Assembly (NCBI GenBank): GCA_048772705.1
Contig: JBLWGC010000230.1
Span: 124,001 to 188,000 of the forward strand
DNA from: Leidyana gryllorum EB-2025a
Taxonomy: Eukaryota > Apicomplexa
Length of the DNA stretch: 64,000 nt
Direction of reading: 5' to 3'
Shown: positions 1 through 10,400 of the stretch, piece after piece
Numbering within the stretch: position 1 is the stretch's first letter
Layout: the number at the start of each line of letters is the position of its first letter
Translations under genes and position numbers: made by a program
The notes under the pieces: model-generated
Seen by the model: only the letters and a program-made list of their open reading frames with translations
Databases searched by the model: none
Told to the model about the DNA's origin: nothing

Positions 1-906
1 ACGTTCAGATATTCGCCAAGCTGAAGGATTGCAAAAAGTCACATTGGATATGAGGTCGAATGCATCCGCCTGGAACCCAATGAAACCTTTCAACTTTGTG
101 GTTGCCAATGAGGACTCGAATTTGTATACTTTCGATATTCGCAAGTTCACCAAAGCTCTTCGAATCCATCATGGCTTTGTCAACGCAGCGTAAGCGGTAC
201 TTTGTCCTCAATAATGATATCTGATGATGGTGTTACAGACTGGATGTGGACTTTAGTCCCACGGGTCAGGACATCTGTGCGGGTTCTCACGATCAGACTG
301 TCCGCATATGGAAAGAAGATCAGCCACGATCACGGGAGATGTACCACAATCGCCGACAGCAAATGTAAGTGTGCCGCCAAGTTGCACTCGTCAGAAACTA
401 TTTCTCGTCTCACAGAGTCACGAGTACTCGCTTCAGCGGGGATGGCCGCTACGTGCTGAGTGGGTCTTCGGATATGAACATACGAGTGTGGAAGTCGAAT
501 GCATCTGAGATTTTGGGACCCGTAAGTGACAAGATTGCTTTCCAAACGTCAACAATGTCTCGCCTCACAGAAAAACCGCCGTGAAACAGCTGCTGTGCTT
601 TACCGCGAGAAGTTAAAGGAGCGATATGCGGAACACGCGGAGATCAAACGCATAGCCAATGGCCGCAAAGTACCGAGATTCATCAAACGTCGTGCTGAGA
701 TGCGAGTCCAAGCGACTCAGAAGGAAAGCAAGAAGGAAGCCAACAGGCGGGCCCGAAGCGATCCGAGCGCCTCCACCAAGAAATTAAAGGAATCGATGAT
801 CCGAACAGTCGAGGTGGAAGATGCTCCAATGAAACCAGGCAAAGGGCGTCGTGGCAGTAAGAAAAAGCAGCAGGTTGGGTCTGATGCCGAGGAGGGAGCT
901 GAGTGA
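1..906 (+). CDS. SOF1: SOF1/DCAF13 WD40 protein, 3' part (5' end outside the window)
   Basis: This is the C-terminal part of the U3 snoRNP-associated WD40 protein SOF1 (DCAF13), which acts in the nucleolus in 18S rRNA processing. Exons are about 1-189, 239-364, 416-521 and 571-906; the introns (190-238, 365-415, 522-570) are 49-51 bp with GT...AG ends. The spliced frame gives WD-type repeats (SHDQTVRIW, then GSSDMNIRVW) followed by the family's conserved basic tail with REKLKERY, IKRIANGRKVP and a Lys/Arg-rich end. The tail ends in an acidic patch (GSDAEEGAE). The N-terminal WD repeats lie before base 1. The next gene starts 25 bp after the stop on the same strand. Identification rests on the tail, which is distinctive for Sof1. 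Confidence 0.9.
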
Positions 907-931
907 CCACTTGTGTGTGGTGTAAGCTGCT

Positions 932-2741
932 ATGCACCTCGGTTTGTGGACATTGATAATCTGTGTGGGGCTCTCCCATTCAACCTCGGCGCCTCTACAG
1001 CCTCCATTGAGCATTGAGAATCCGGAGAGTTCCTCCTTCAAGCTTCAATTCGACGACAAATTACCGGAGCCCCGTACCGATGGCGATCACGTTCGTCTGC
1101 TCAAGTCTGTGAGCCATAATTGCCCTCTGAATGGCCTTCGTGACGCCACGTTGGCCAGCTTCAGTCGCCAGGGGTTCCGCCATAGTGTGAACCAGGATCG
1201 AAAAGCCATCAATTGTCTCGAATGGGCCCCCGACCCCAGTCCCCTCCTTCAGATGGTACTGGCAGACGGACACGGCGAGAACGGTGGCTCATTCTCGGTG
1301 GCGGCGGTTGAACGGTTCCCCGTCGAGTTTCGAAAGTATCTCCATAAGGGCCGAGATTGGGCGACCGCTGCACGAAGCGCCTTCGCGTCCGTCCACTATG
1401 GAGTTGTTGATCTCGTCTCCAATGGGGGCAACACGATATCAACGGTCAATCTTCTCGATCATCCAGATCTACCTGGGAGTCTGAAGCTCATGGGCATCAA
1501 CTTGGGGGACAGTCGAGCATCGCTCTTCTCTATACCGCGTGATCCGACCAAGTCAGCCTTGACGGTGAACTTGACTGTGGACTTTAATGTCAAAGATGAG
1601 TTTGCATCTGCCGCTGAAGTCATGATGCGGTTTGTGCGGTATGGCTACAAGCCGATCCAACGGGTGCAAGGGCGGAGCTCGTGTACCATCGATGTGAACA
1701 ACAGCACGGCATTAGCCGAAGCAATAATTAGACGAGTGGATTTCCCCATTATCTTCGTTCCCCACTTTGTACAGTATGACTGGGATGTTCATGACTACTG
1801 TCGTTTTCTACCTCCCATCTCACAACCCTTCGTGTGCCACGAGCATCCTTCTCTGAAACCTCTATCCGATGTGCTACCAAAACCATTCCGCCGATTTGGA
1901 TACATGAGCAGGAATCACTGGGGCTTCATGATGGACTCCGACCCCTTACCACTCGTCTTGGAGGAGCCTCCTGCCGACGTAGGAGGGCCGCCAATAACGC
2001 TGGTGACACCCAGGCGACGAGCTCTCGTGCAGAAGCATGAGCAATCCACAGCGACAAAGACGACCTCAAGTGCGGCGACCTCCGATTCTGCCGCTGAAGA
2101 GGTGCAACGAGCTGACAGTGTACTCACAGAGGACAATGTCGAAGCCCTGAAACTCTATTCACAGTCACAATATTGCCGCTTCCTGTTCCCAGTGGAATGT
2201 GGTTTGATGGTAAGTGGGATCACCTGGGCAAACCCACACTTTGCATCAGCCTACCAATGGGATGGGCGATCCAAATTGCCTATTGTTAGAATATGCTGAT
2301 TGGGCCCCGCCACCGCAGCCTATGACCGCAATTCTCCGCCCCAGCGATGCCTATGACACTTTTCTGGTTTTGGCCTCCGACGGGGTATGGGACTCATTTA
2401 AAGCTTTTCAACATCATCCGTTTGAGGGGCATTCCGATGGACAGCCCCTCATAGATTACGTGCTGCAAATGGCAAAAAATGATAGCGCCTGGGTCAACGA
2501 GTCCTCCCAGCCTGCCACCGAAGAGCCAGCGGGCCAGGAGGCGGCTGCAGGAACGAGCACAGACTCCAAGGGTGTCGGGTTGAAGCCTCTGTCCCAACAC
2601 AAATTGCAGTTCCCAACGAGTTTGCCACGTGAACCTCCGCTCTTGGTGGCATATGCCTTGTGGAGAATGCAGGTTTATACGGGGGACGATTACACCGGCC
2701 AGGTAATAAATACTGCGTGCGCATCATTCAGGTTTATTTGA
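932..2741 (+). CDS. PP2C-family protein phosphatase with a signal peptide
   Basis: Metal-dependent Ser/Thr phosphatase of the PPM/PP2C family, about 589 residues in two exons (932-2209, 2250-2741; 40 bp intron). Visible family motifs in order: RHSVNQDRK (motif with NQD), LADGHGENGG (metal-binding DGHG), GDSRASLF, LASDGVWDSF, and a final GDDYTGQ that fits the last metal-binding Asp motif. The first ~20 residues (MHLGLWTLIICVGLSHSTSA) form a good signal peptide, so the enzyme is predicted to enter the secretory pathway, unlike most eukaryotic PP2Cs. A Ser/Thr/Ala-rich, probably disordered insert lies before the second exon. The ATG at 932 was chosen because it opens the signal peptide. The stop at 2741 keeps it clear of the convergent LanC-like gene ending at 2789. 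The exact C-terminus is less certain than the core. Confidence 0.8.
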
Positions 2742-2788
2742 GAACAGATATTGTACCTCCCTGGGAAGGTCCTTGCGGAAAGCATCAT

Positions 2789-4579
2789 TTAGTACAAGCC
2801 AACTTTCCCGACCCGACTGAAACCTGGAAAGGTGGCGTTGGCCGGCTGCAAAGATCCAGTCGATACAGCAGTTGGACAAGTCAAACTCACGTCTAAGACA
2901 GCCATAATCAGAACTGGCAAGCCCGATTTTCCCTCGTACAAGCTGGAAGGCCGATCACATCTCACTGCGTACTTGTCCGCATTTGTAACTCCATGTGCAG
3001 CATACTGTGTGGATCTTCGATATTCGATGGAGCTCGACAACTGCTCACCTGAGCTGCCCGCCGTAAGTACTTGGGGTCGCTGACCACGTTGGAAACCTCA
3101 ACTAATGCGATACCGTTCCCACTCAAGCCATGACATAAGCCGAGCCGTCGGAGACAGCCTCTGGTGTGCGACATTATATGAAGGTCCTCGCTCACTCACC
3201 GATCTCGAGTGACGGCTGCCAGTTCCGTCAACGCTTCGTGAAGAGAATACCGCGAGCTCATTGGTATTTTGTGAATCTTCTCGTTCCTCAACAGTTCAGC
3301 GATAACCAGGAGAGCCCCAGGCGCGCCGTGGCACCATTGAACAAGTTTGTCTTGTCGACTCCAGGCAGGGAGGGAGGAGACCAGATTGGACGAAGCGTAG
3401 CGAGCCTCGTTCAGCATGGTTTGGAGAGTCTTGAACAGCAGGGTCTTGACGGTGCCCGCCTCCAATCCAAGAACTGCAGACGACGCATAGATCCACAGGA
3501 ATCAAGCAGCGGAGTCTTACCAGCTTCCACCGATGGAAAACACTCCTGAGCCAAGAAAAGACAATGGATGATGCCCAGATATCCATGAGCCGCTCCAACA
3601 TATGCCTGTCGCCACTTTTGAGCCAGCGTTCGTTCCCAACTTACTTTCCCATGCCATTCCCACATCAGCCCCACCTCGACGGGGGTATCTTCAATGGTGC
3701 CTTCGGCTTTATTTGCCGTTGTAATTCCAGTCCGAATGATGTGCGCTGCCAATCGAACCATAGCTGGGTGCAACACGGAACGATCGGAATGCTTCTGGTT
3801 CAAAGCAAAGTGCAGAGCGTAGAGAAGTCCCGCGCTTTTGAAGAGATATCGCATTTGACTGTCTCATTTCGGCAGACTCACCGGCCGTACAAGACTTCAC
3901 ACTCCTCGGGCTCGAGAGTCTTCTCAGCGTTCCGACTCACTTGGGTCAATATGTCACAGAGAGTGTGGATCTCATCTTGGAAGGTAATGCGTTTGCCCTC
4001 ATCTTCGGTCTCCCCGATCTTTCGAGACAAAATGGCAATCTGGACGGCAATGAATCCTGGCCGTCCCTCCAAAAAGGAGAAGTGCGCGCGCTCGGAGCTG
4101 CAGCCGGGAAGATAGAGCCGAGATTTTGACCACCGCTCACTCATTTCTGGATGCCGCGTGCTTCATAAATCGCTCGGCTCGATCCAGTAGCCAAGATGGA
4201 GTGACTCCTATCTGCTCGACAGCGACTAGGTTGGCTCCCAGTCGTGAGCGTGTCACGAAGTCATATGCAGTCAAGTAGGTGAGGGCCACTCCCGCGGTCC
4301 CTGCATTTACGGTACGATCAAGTCTTCGTTCAATCCTTACCGACGTAGACACTGACCCCTTCGAGATTGCCACTTACAAAGGCCTCAGATTCGAGCTCTT
4401 GCAGCAGTTTCCCTAAGCTCCGCAATAACGGAGACCTGCTCTTCCAAGCAGCCACGTCCAGAGTAGAGAGTAGAAACTCACGTCAGTTGGGGCAGCAGGG
4501 CGCCAGTAGTTTCATCGAAGGCTGCGGGTGGTAATTCTTCAACTTTGACATATCGATCATGATCTATAGTGGCTCTCAT
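2789..4579 (-). CDS. LANCL: LanC-like protein (eukaryotic LANCL family)
   Basis: Ten exons on the minus strand join in frame to 466 residues: 4579-4482, 4435-4341, 4300-4141, 4097-3882, 3834-3645, 3605-3521, 3473-3200, 3160-3049, 3004-2891, 2845-2789; introns are 39-48 bp. The seven-hairpin LanC signature is clear: YVGTAGVAL, YGRAGLLYAL, VGAAHGYLGI, QWCHGAPGAL, LCHGLSGNGI and SLYEGKSGLP, ending FPGFSRVG as in animal LANCLs. The zinc ligands known from LanC (Cys of WCHG, Cys-His of the second CHG) are all present. Mammalian LANCLs bind glutathione and add it to dehydrated Ser/Thr in proteins; the bacterial relatives cyclise lantibiotics. I infer a similar thioether role. Many introns argue against bacterial contamination. 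Its start codon is 17 bp from the start of the divergent gene at 4597. Confidence 0.88.
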
Positions 4580-4596
4580 CCCGAAGGTGCACGAGC

Positions 4597-5244
4597 ATGC
4601 CCCGTGCAACACTCGACCAAGCTGCAAGACAAGCTCTCTTCAGTGCTTTCGGGGAAGTTTTCGCTGCTGATCACTCCTTCGTGGCCTTACCCAATCATGC
4701 TTCAGTTATTACCACGCTACAACACGGCCGAAACCTTCTGCACGCATTGAAACGTCACCAAAGCATGAAAGGCCATCAGTCTCAGAAGATTGTCGCGGCT
4801 ATCGAGGATCTGCAAACCCAATTGACCAATGCTACGCTCACACAAGAAGTTGGACCCATTGCTGACCGATTGAGCATATACACCGAGCTGCTATCGCACA
4901 CCAATCGATCGGTCGTAGCTACCCCAGAATCGCTGAAGCCCGGATCTTCAAAGCGGCCCGTTGATCTTGATGATGAAAATGAGCGCAAGAAGCTTGTGGA
5001 AAAGGCTTTACGACGGGCCATCCAGGACTTCCAACGACTTGATACTGGTGCCATTTCCACCGGCAACGGGAGGCAAAGTTCGCGGAGCGCGGCAGTCGAC
5101 AATCAATCGCTCGACGTTGTTGCTCTATCACTAATGGAACGATGGATAGCTTACAAAGCGGCCTGTTCTACCTCGACGGATGAAACTATGGGAATTCTGG
5201 AAGCAGATGTTTTGAGTGAAGCTTTGGGCATTGTAAACTATTGA
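4597..5244 (+). CDS. Hypothetical protein, 215 residues, mostly helical
   Basis: Single-exon reading frame from ATG 4597 to the stop at 5244. I do not recognise a family. The protein has no signal peptide or membrane segment, is rich in helix-forming residues (for example HALKRHQSMKGHQ, AIEDLQTQL, ADRLSIYTELLSH, KKLVEKALRRAIQDF) and has a short charged linker near residue 120 (KPGSSKRPVDLDDENERKK). It is transcribed divergently from the LanC-like gene, with start codons only 17 bp apart, so both must share a regulatory region or overlap in their 5' ends. The frame is intact with ordinary composition, which supports a real gene. Confidence 0.65.
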   Translation: MPRATLDQAARQALFSAFGEVFAADHSFVALPNHASVITTLQHGRNLLHALKRHQSMKGHQSQKIVAAIEDLQTQLTNATLTQEVGPIADRLSIYTELLSHTNRSVVATPESLKPGSSKRPVDLDDENERKKLVEKALRRAIQDFQRLDTGAISTGNGRQSSRSAAVDNQSLDVVALSLMERWIAYKAACSTSTDETMGILEADVLSEALGIVNY

Positions 5245-5284
5245 AATCAGCAAAGTTTCGAGTCTCATTATTGTATTGGCCTCC

Positions 5285-5336
5285 CGATTCCGTATATAAT
5301 CAGCTAATCTTTCGATTCCGTCTATAATCAGCTACT
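5285..5336. repeat. Imperfect tandem duplication of a 28 bp unit
   Basis: Two near-identical copies of a unit beginning CGATTCCGT and containing TATAATCAGCTA lie back to back (about 5285-5312 and 5313-5336). The second copy runs into the stop codon of the glycine-rich gene on the minus strand, so the repeat covers its 3' untranslated region. No function is evident. Confidence 0.7.
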
Positions 5337-6381
5337 CTTCCGCAACAGGTGGAGTTGCTTCGATCGGAAGCGTCATCGGACGCTGAGTAGGACGGGGACG
5401 AGGACGGGGCGGACGCGGACGATGTCCACCGCCATGGCCGCCACCACCACCGTGGCCACCGCCGCCTCCGTGGCCACCACCTCCTCCGTGGCCTCCGCCA
5501 CCGCCAGATCCACCGCCACCACCGGATCCACCAGATCCGCCCGATCCGCCAGCGCCTCCTGATCCACCGGCACCACCTGATCCACCGGCACCGCCTGATC
5601 CACCGGCACCGCCTGATCCACCGGCACCGCCTGATCCACCGGCACCGCCTGATCCACCAGCGCCGCCTTCACCACCAGAACCGCCAGCGCCACCAGAGCC
5701 ACCGGAACCGCCAGAGCCACCGGAACCGCCAGAGCCACCAGATCCGCCGCCGCCTCCGTGGCCACCACCTCCACCATGGCCACCGCCACCACCCCAGCCG
5801 CCTCCGCCGCCCCATCCTCCGGGACCACCCCAGCCGCCGCCACCACCATAACCAGGACCTCCAACGTAGCCAGGACCTCCAACGTAGCCAGGACCTCCAA
5901 CGTAGCCAGGACCACCAACAACACCTCCGCCGCCAACGACACCTCCGCCAACGACACCTCCACCTCCAACATAGCCTGGACCACCGACGACATATCCCGG
6001 TGCGCCTACACCCACTGGGGCGCCTCCAACAACCACTGGTTGCACCACATATCCTGGAGATTGAACATAAACAGGACGACGCGGAGGAGGACGACGTCTC
6101 GGGGGAGGACGTCTGTAAGGACGTCTACGAGGAGGACGTCTTCGCGGGGGCCTTCCTCCTGGTCTGCCAGGCCTGCCAGGGCGACCTGGCCTGCCCGGAC
6201 GAGTCGGACGGCCGCCTGAGCCTCCGCCGCCTCCCGAACCACCAGGGCCTCCCAAACCCTCCTGACCAGGCGGGCCTCGCTGCAGCTTTCTCACAATCGG
6301 CGCTTCTACAACACTTGCATCTCCAATCGAGCTTGTAACCGCCAAAGCGGAGATAAGTCCAATGCTTGATATCAATCGCAT
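5332..6381 (-). CDS. Secreted glycine-rich protein with an Arg/Pro-rich block
   Basis: Single exon, 349 residues from the ATG at 6381. That start is chosen over an in-frame upstream ATG (6453) because it opens a good signal peptide (MRLISSIGLISALAVTSS). After the signal comes KLQRGPPGQEG, a Gly/Ser block, a dense RRPPRRRP-type block (residues about 70-105), repeated GGPGYV units, then long runs of GSGGAGG, GGSGG and GGHGGGG, closing with an Arg/Pro-rich tail. The design resembles structural extracellular matrix or wall proteins: low-complexity, exported, without cysteine cross-links. It is one of a block of exported low-complexity proteins here. No enzymatic domain is seen and no family name is justified. 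Confidence 0.75.
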   Translation of the reverse strand: MRLISSIGLISALAVTSSIGDASVVEAPIVRKLQRGPPGQEGLGGPGGSGGGGGSGGRPTRPGRPGRPGRPGRPGGRPPRRRPPRRRPYRRPPPRRRPPPRRPVYVQSPGYVVQPVVVGGAPVGVGAPGYVVGGPGYVGGGGVVGGGVVGGGGVVGGPGYVGGPGYVGGPGYVGGPGYGGGGGWGGPGGWGGGGGWGGGGGHGGGGGHGGGGGSGGSGGSGGSGGSGGSGGAGGSGGEGGAGGSGGAGGSGGAGGSGGAGGSGGAGGSGGAGGSGGAGGSGGSGGSGGGGGSGGGGGHGGGGGHGGGGGHGGGGGHGGGHRPRPPRPRPRPTQRPMTLPIEATPPVAEE

Positions 6382-6697
6382 TGGTTTGATAAGAGTTGAG
6401 GACCCCACAACGCGTGCAAGCTCATACTCCCCACAGTGTCCCATACCCCCCATCCTGTCCCAATTTGGCAGGGCAGGGTATCAACTCTGTTATCTAAGGC
6501 GACTGTGCCCAAGCCCTTATCATGCCCCAACACAGATTATCATAATGTAGCACCATTGTTGAGCGGGCCACAGCGCTCCGCATGTACGTGACGATGAGCG
6601 ACACTTCACTGTATCATCGCTATTGGTCTTTGCAGAATATAACATATGCAACTAAAATCAGACTTATTGTTGGTCATCGACGCGTGTTCTTTCGTCT
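6382..6697. other. Intergenic region, 316 bp
   Basis: Separates the glycine-rich gene start (6381, minus) from the end of the RGG-rich gene (6698, minus). It holds the heptamer GCGTGCA at 6412-6418 preceded by CCCCACAAC, close to the start codon. I see no RNA gene or convincing short exon in the rest. Confidence 0.5.
6412..6418 (-). promoter_or_regulatory. TGCACGC heptamer upstream of the glycine-rich gene
   Basis: Read on the gene strand this is TGCACGC, 31 bp upstream of the ATG at 6381, followed by GTTGTGGGG. The neighbouring gene at 7216 has almost the same sequence at a similar place (TGCACGCATTGTGTGGGG). Two matching upstream elements suggest a shared control site; function is inferred. 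Confidence 0.35.
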
Positions 6698-7216
6698 TCA
6701 AGCGCGACTATCGCCTCGCGAACCGCGACTTCCGCCGCTTCGGCCTCCCCGTGAACCTCCACGCGATCCCCCACGAGATCCACCACGTCCCCGACCCCCA
6801 CGCGATCTTCCGCGCCCTCCACGCGAGCCTCGACGTCCCCCACGGGAGCCTCCACGCCCACCCCTGCCGCGACCGCCACGGCCTCTTCCACGTCCGCGAC
6901 CTCGTGGACTCCTGCCACGTGGCCGTTCCTGAGGGCCTTCAGGTCCCGATGGGCCACCCCCGGGTCCCTGAGGGTATCCCATGGGTGGACCCCCTTCATA
7001 AGGTCCGGGAGCGCCTCCGAAGTTACCCTCAGATTGTGGCGGGCCACCAGGTCCGAAAGGGGGTGGACCAGCCGGGGGGAACTCGGATTCTCCGACTTCC
7101 TGGTCTTCTACCATGTCCATTTCGAATGCATCATCCTCTTGTTGTTGTCTACTCGGAACAACCTCCGAGGCCACTAAGGCTACACCGATAGCTAAGATGA
7201 CTGAGAAAAGTTTCAT
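6698..7216 (-). CDS. Secreted RGG/Arg-Gly-rich protein
   Basis: Single exon, 172 residues from the ATG at 7216, the start that opens a signal peptide (MKLFSVILAIGVALVAS). A short acidic stretch (QQQEDDAFEMDMVEDQE) follows, then a Pro/Gly region, and from about residue 90 to the end almost pure Arg/Gly/Ser with many RGG and RGRG motifs. RGG domains are usually in nuclear RNA-binding proteins; on a protein with a clear signal peptide they more likely make a cationic extracellular or wall protein. That function is inferred. An in-frame ORF extends upstream to 7252 without changing the conclusion. Confidence 0.72.
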   Translation of the reverse strand: MKLFSVILAIGVALVASEVVPSRQQQEDDAFEMDMVEDQEVGESEFPPAGPPPFGPGGPPQSEGNFGGAPGPYEGGPPMGYPQGPGGGPSGPEGPQERPRGRSPRGRGRGRGRGGRGRGGRGGSRGGRRGSRGGRGRSRGGRGRGGSRGGSRGGSRGGRSGGSRGSRGDSRA

Positions 7217-7235
7217 CTTGATAACCCCACACAAT

Positions 7236-7242
7236 GCGTGCA
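7236..7242 (-). promoter_or_regulatory. TGCACGC heptamer upstream of the RGG-rich gene
   Basis: On the gene strand TGCACGC lies 20 bp upstream of the ATG at 7216 and continues ATTGTGTGGGG, matching the site upstream of the gene at 6381. Proposed as a shared promoter element on similarity and position only. Confidence 0.35.
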
Positions 7243-7401
7243 GTAACGGCACGCGCCTCCCCCCCCAATTGACCCTGACGATCTAGATGGTCCTGAATCC
7301 CATGAATATGTGTTCATAAGTCGATATTAGTGCGATCGCACGTGTGTGCTTTGGTGTCTCGCACCGGCACAGAAAGTGCTTTTTAACGCTCCCCATTTTT
7401 C

Positions 7402-10400
7402 ATGAAGCTGCTATGGGCCGCAGCTGCAACTGCAGCTTCGACCTGCGCGCAGTCTATTTGTTATGCTCCCGCCCCCTACCGGATCAACAATTGTGTTCCC
7501 TGTGAACAACGTGTATCATGGAATGAAAATCTTTGTCAAGTTGGATTCTATCAACTGCCTTGTGCTGCCACGGTGGATGAGTGTTGTACCGCCCCTACCA
7601 ATAATAATCAAATCAGTGATCAAGCTGAATGCCTGGCGGGAAGTGAAACGGGGTTAGACCCGGCTCCCCGATGTGAATATGCAGTGTCACGCAACACAGA
7701 GTACACCAACGAGGAATGTGTTGATTTATGCGAACAATGGAATGCACTGTCTCCCAACGTCCCCCAAGACCTTCAAGATGATTTCAATGAGCATTGTTAT
7801 GAACAACGCGGCCCTGGAGACTGTTTTGATCGATGGATCTATGGCTATGGCGATGGACAACTGGCCTCCATTGACGATGTTTACTACACAACTGACACAG
7901 CAGCGGAGTGTCAGACATTATGTCAACAGGAACCAGATTGCTTGGGATTCTTTTATCGTGTTGACAAGAAGCAATGTGGGTTGAAAAATATCTCAATGGT
8001 GACGGATGCTATCCAACAACCCACTGAAAACGGAGCTGTGATCGACACCGACATATGCAATTATAACCAGGAGTATGCGTGCGATTACCTGTACAAATGC
8101 GCGGAATGCGACGGCGTTCGTCGCTGCGTCTGGGAGTCCACAGCGCACATCGCTGGTCCGAAGTACTGTGGTCAGGATCTTGATGTTTGTGATCCAATCC
8201 CACCGTGGTTCACATCTACCACGCAGTGTCCAACCGAACCGCCTACCACAGCAGCACCACAAACTACCGTAGTCGAAACTACCACCACAACCGAGGAGAC
8301 GACCACCACCACAGAAGAGCCGACCACTTCTACTGAAGAGACAACGACAACTACAGAGGAAACTACCACGACAACCGAGGAGACAACCACCACCACAGAA
8401 GAGCCGACCACTTCTACTGAAGAGACAACGACAACTACAGAGGAAACTACCACGACAACTGAGGAGACAACGACAACCACTGAAGAAACTACAACCACTA
8501 CAGAACCCGAGACTACGACAGAAGTGGAAACGACCACTGCTGCTCCCGAGGAAACTACTACCACCACTCAAGAAACGACAACCACTACCGAGCCCGAAAC
8601 TACCACGGAAGCGGAAACGACCACTGCAGCTCCTGAGGAGACAACTACCACCACTGAAGAAACAACAACCACGACAGAGCCCGAGACCACGACAGAAGCG
8701 GAAACGACCACAGCTGCTCCTGAGGAGACAACTACCACCACTGAAGAAACTACAACCACTACAGAACCCGAGACTACGACAGAAGCGGAAACGACCACTG
8801 CTGCTCCTGAGGAGACAACTACCACCACTGAAGAAACTACAACCACTACAGAACCGGAGACTACGACAGAAGCGGAGACAACCACTGCTGCTCCTGAGGA
8901 GACAACTACCACCACTGAAGAAACAACAACCACGACAGAACCCGAGACTACGACGGAAGCGGAAACAACCACTGCTGCTCCTGAGGAGACAACTACCACC
9001 ACTGAAGAAACTACCACCACTACAGAACCCGAGACCACTACAGAAGCGGAAACAACCACTGCTGCTCCTGAGGAGACAACTACCACCACTGAAGAAACAA
9101 CAACCACGACAGAACCGGAGACCACGACAGAAGCGGAAACGACCACTGCAGCTCCTGAGGAGACAACTACCACCACTGAAGAAACAACAACCACGACAGA
9201 ACCCGAGACTACGACGGAAGCGGAAACAACCACTGCTGCTCCTGAGGAGACCACTACCACCACTGAAGAAACTACCACCACTACAGAACCCGAGACCACT
9301 ACAGAAGCGGAAACAACCACTGCTGCTCCTGAGGAGACAACTACCACCACTGAAGAAACAACAACCACGACAGAACCCGAGACTACGACGGAAGCGGAAA
9401 CAACCACTGCTGCTCCTGAGGAGACCACTACCACCACTGAAGAAACTACCACCACTACAGAACCCGAGACCACCACAGAAGTGGAAACGACCACTGCAGC
9501 TCCTGAGGAGACAACTACCACCACTGAAGAAACAACAACCACGACAGAACCCGAGACCACGACAGAAGCGGAAACGACCACTGCAGCTCCTGAGGAGACC
9601 ACTACCACCACTGAAGAGACAACAACCACGACAGAACCCGAAACTACGACGGAAGCGGAAACGACCACTGCAGCTCCTGAGGAGACCACTACCACCACCG
9701 AAGAAACTACCACCACTACAGAGCCCGAGACCACTACAGAAGCGGAAACAACCACTGCTGCTCCTGAGGAGACCACTACCACCACTGAAGAAACCACAAC
9801 CACTACAGAACCGGAGACTACGACAGAAGGGGAAACGACCACTGCTGCTCCCGAGGAGACAACTACCACCACTGAAGAGACTACAACCACGACAGAACCG
9901 GAGACTACGACAGAAGCGGAAACGACCACTGCAGCTCCTGAGGAGACAACTACCACCACTGAAGAAACAACAACCACGACAGAACCCGAGACTACGACGG
10001 AAGCGGAAACAACCACTGCTGCTCCTGAGGAGACCACTACCACCACTGAAGAAACTACCACCACTACAGAACCCGAGACCACTACAGAAGCGGAAACAAC
10101 CACTGCTGCTCCTGAGGAGACAACTACCACCACTGAAGAAACAACAACCACGACAGAACCCGAGACTACGACGGAAGCGGAAACAACCACTGCTGCTCCT
10201 GAGGAGACCACTACCACCACTGAAGAAACTACCACCACTACAGAACCCGAGACCACCACAGAAGTGGAAACGACCACTGCAGCTCCTGAGGAGACAACTA
10301 CCACCACTGAAGAAACAACAACCACGACAGAACCCGAGACCACGACAGAAGCGGAAACGACCACTGCAGCTCCTGAGGAGACCACTACCACCACTGAAGA

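Noticed and set aside
2789-4579. LanC-like gene as bacterial contamination or recent transfer.
   Set aside because: Nine short introns in frame, eukaryote-type LANCL ending and neighbours of the same style argue for a native nuclear gene.
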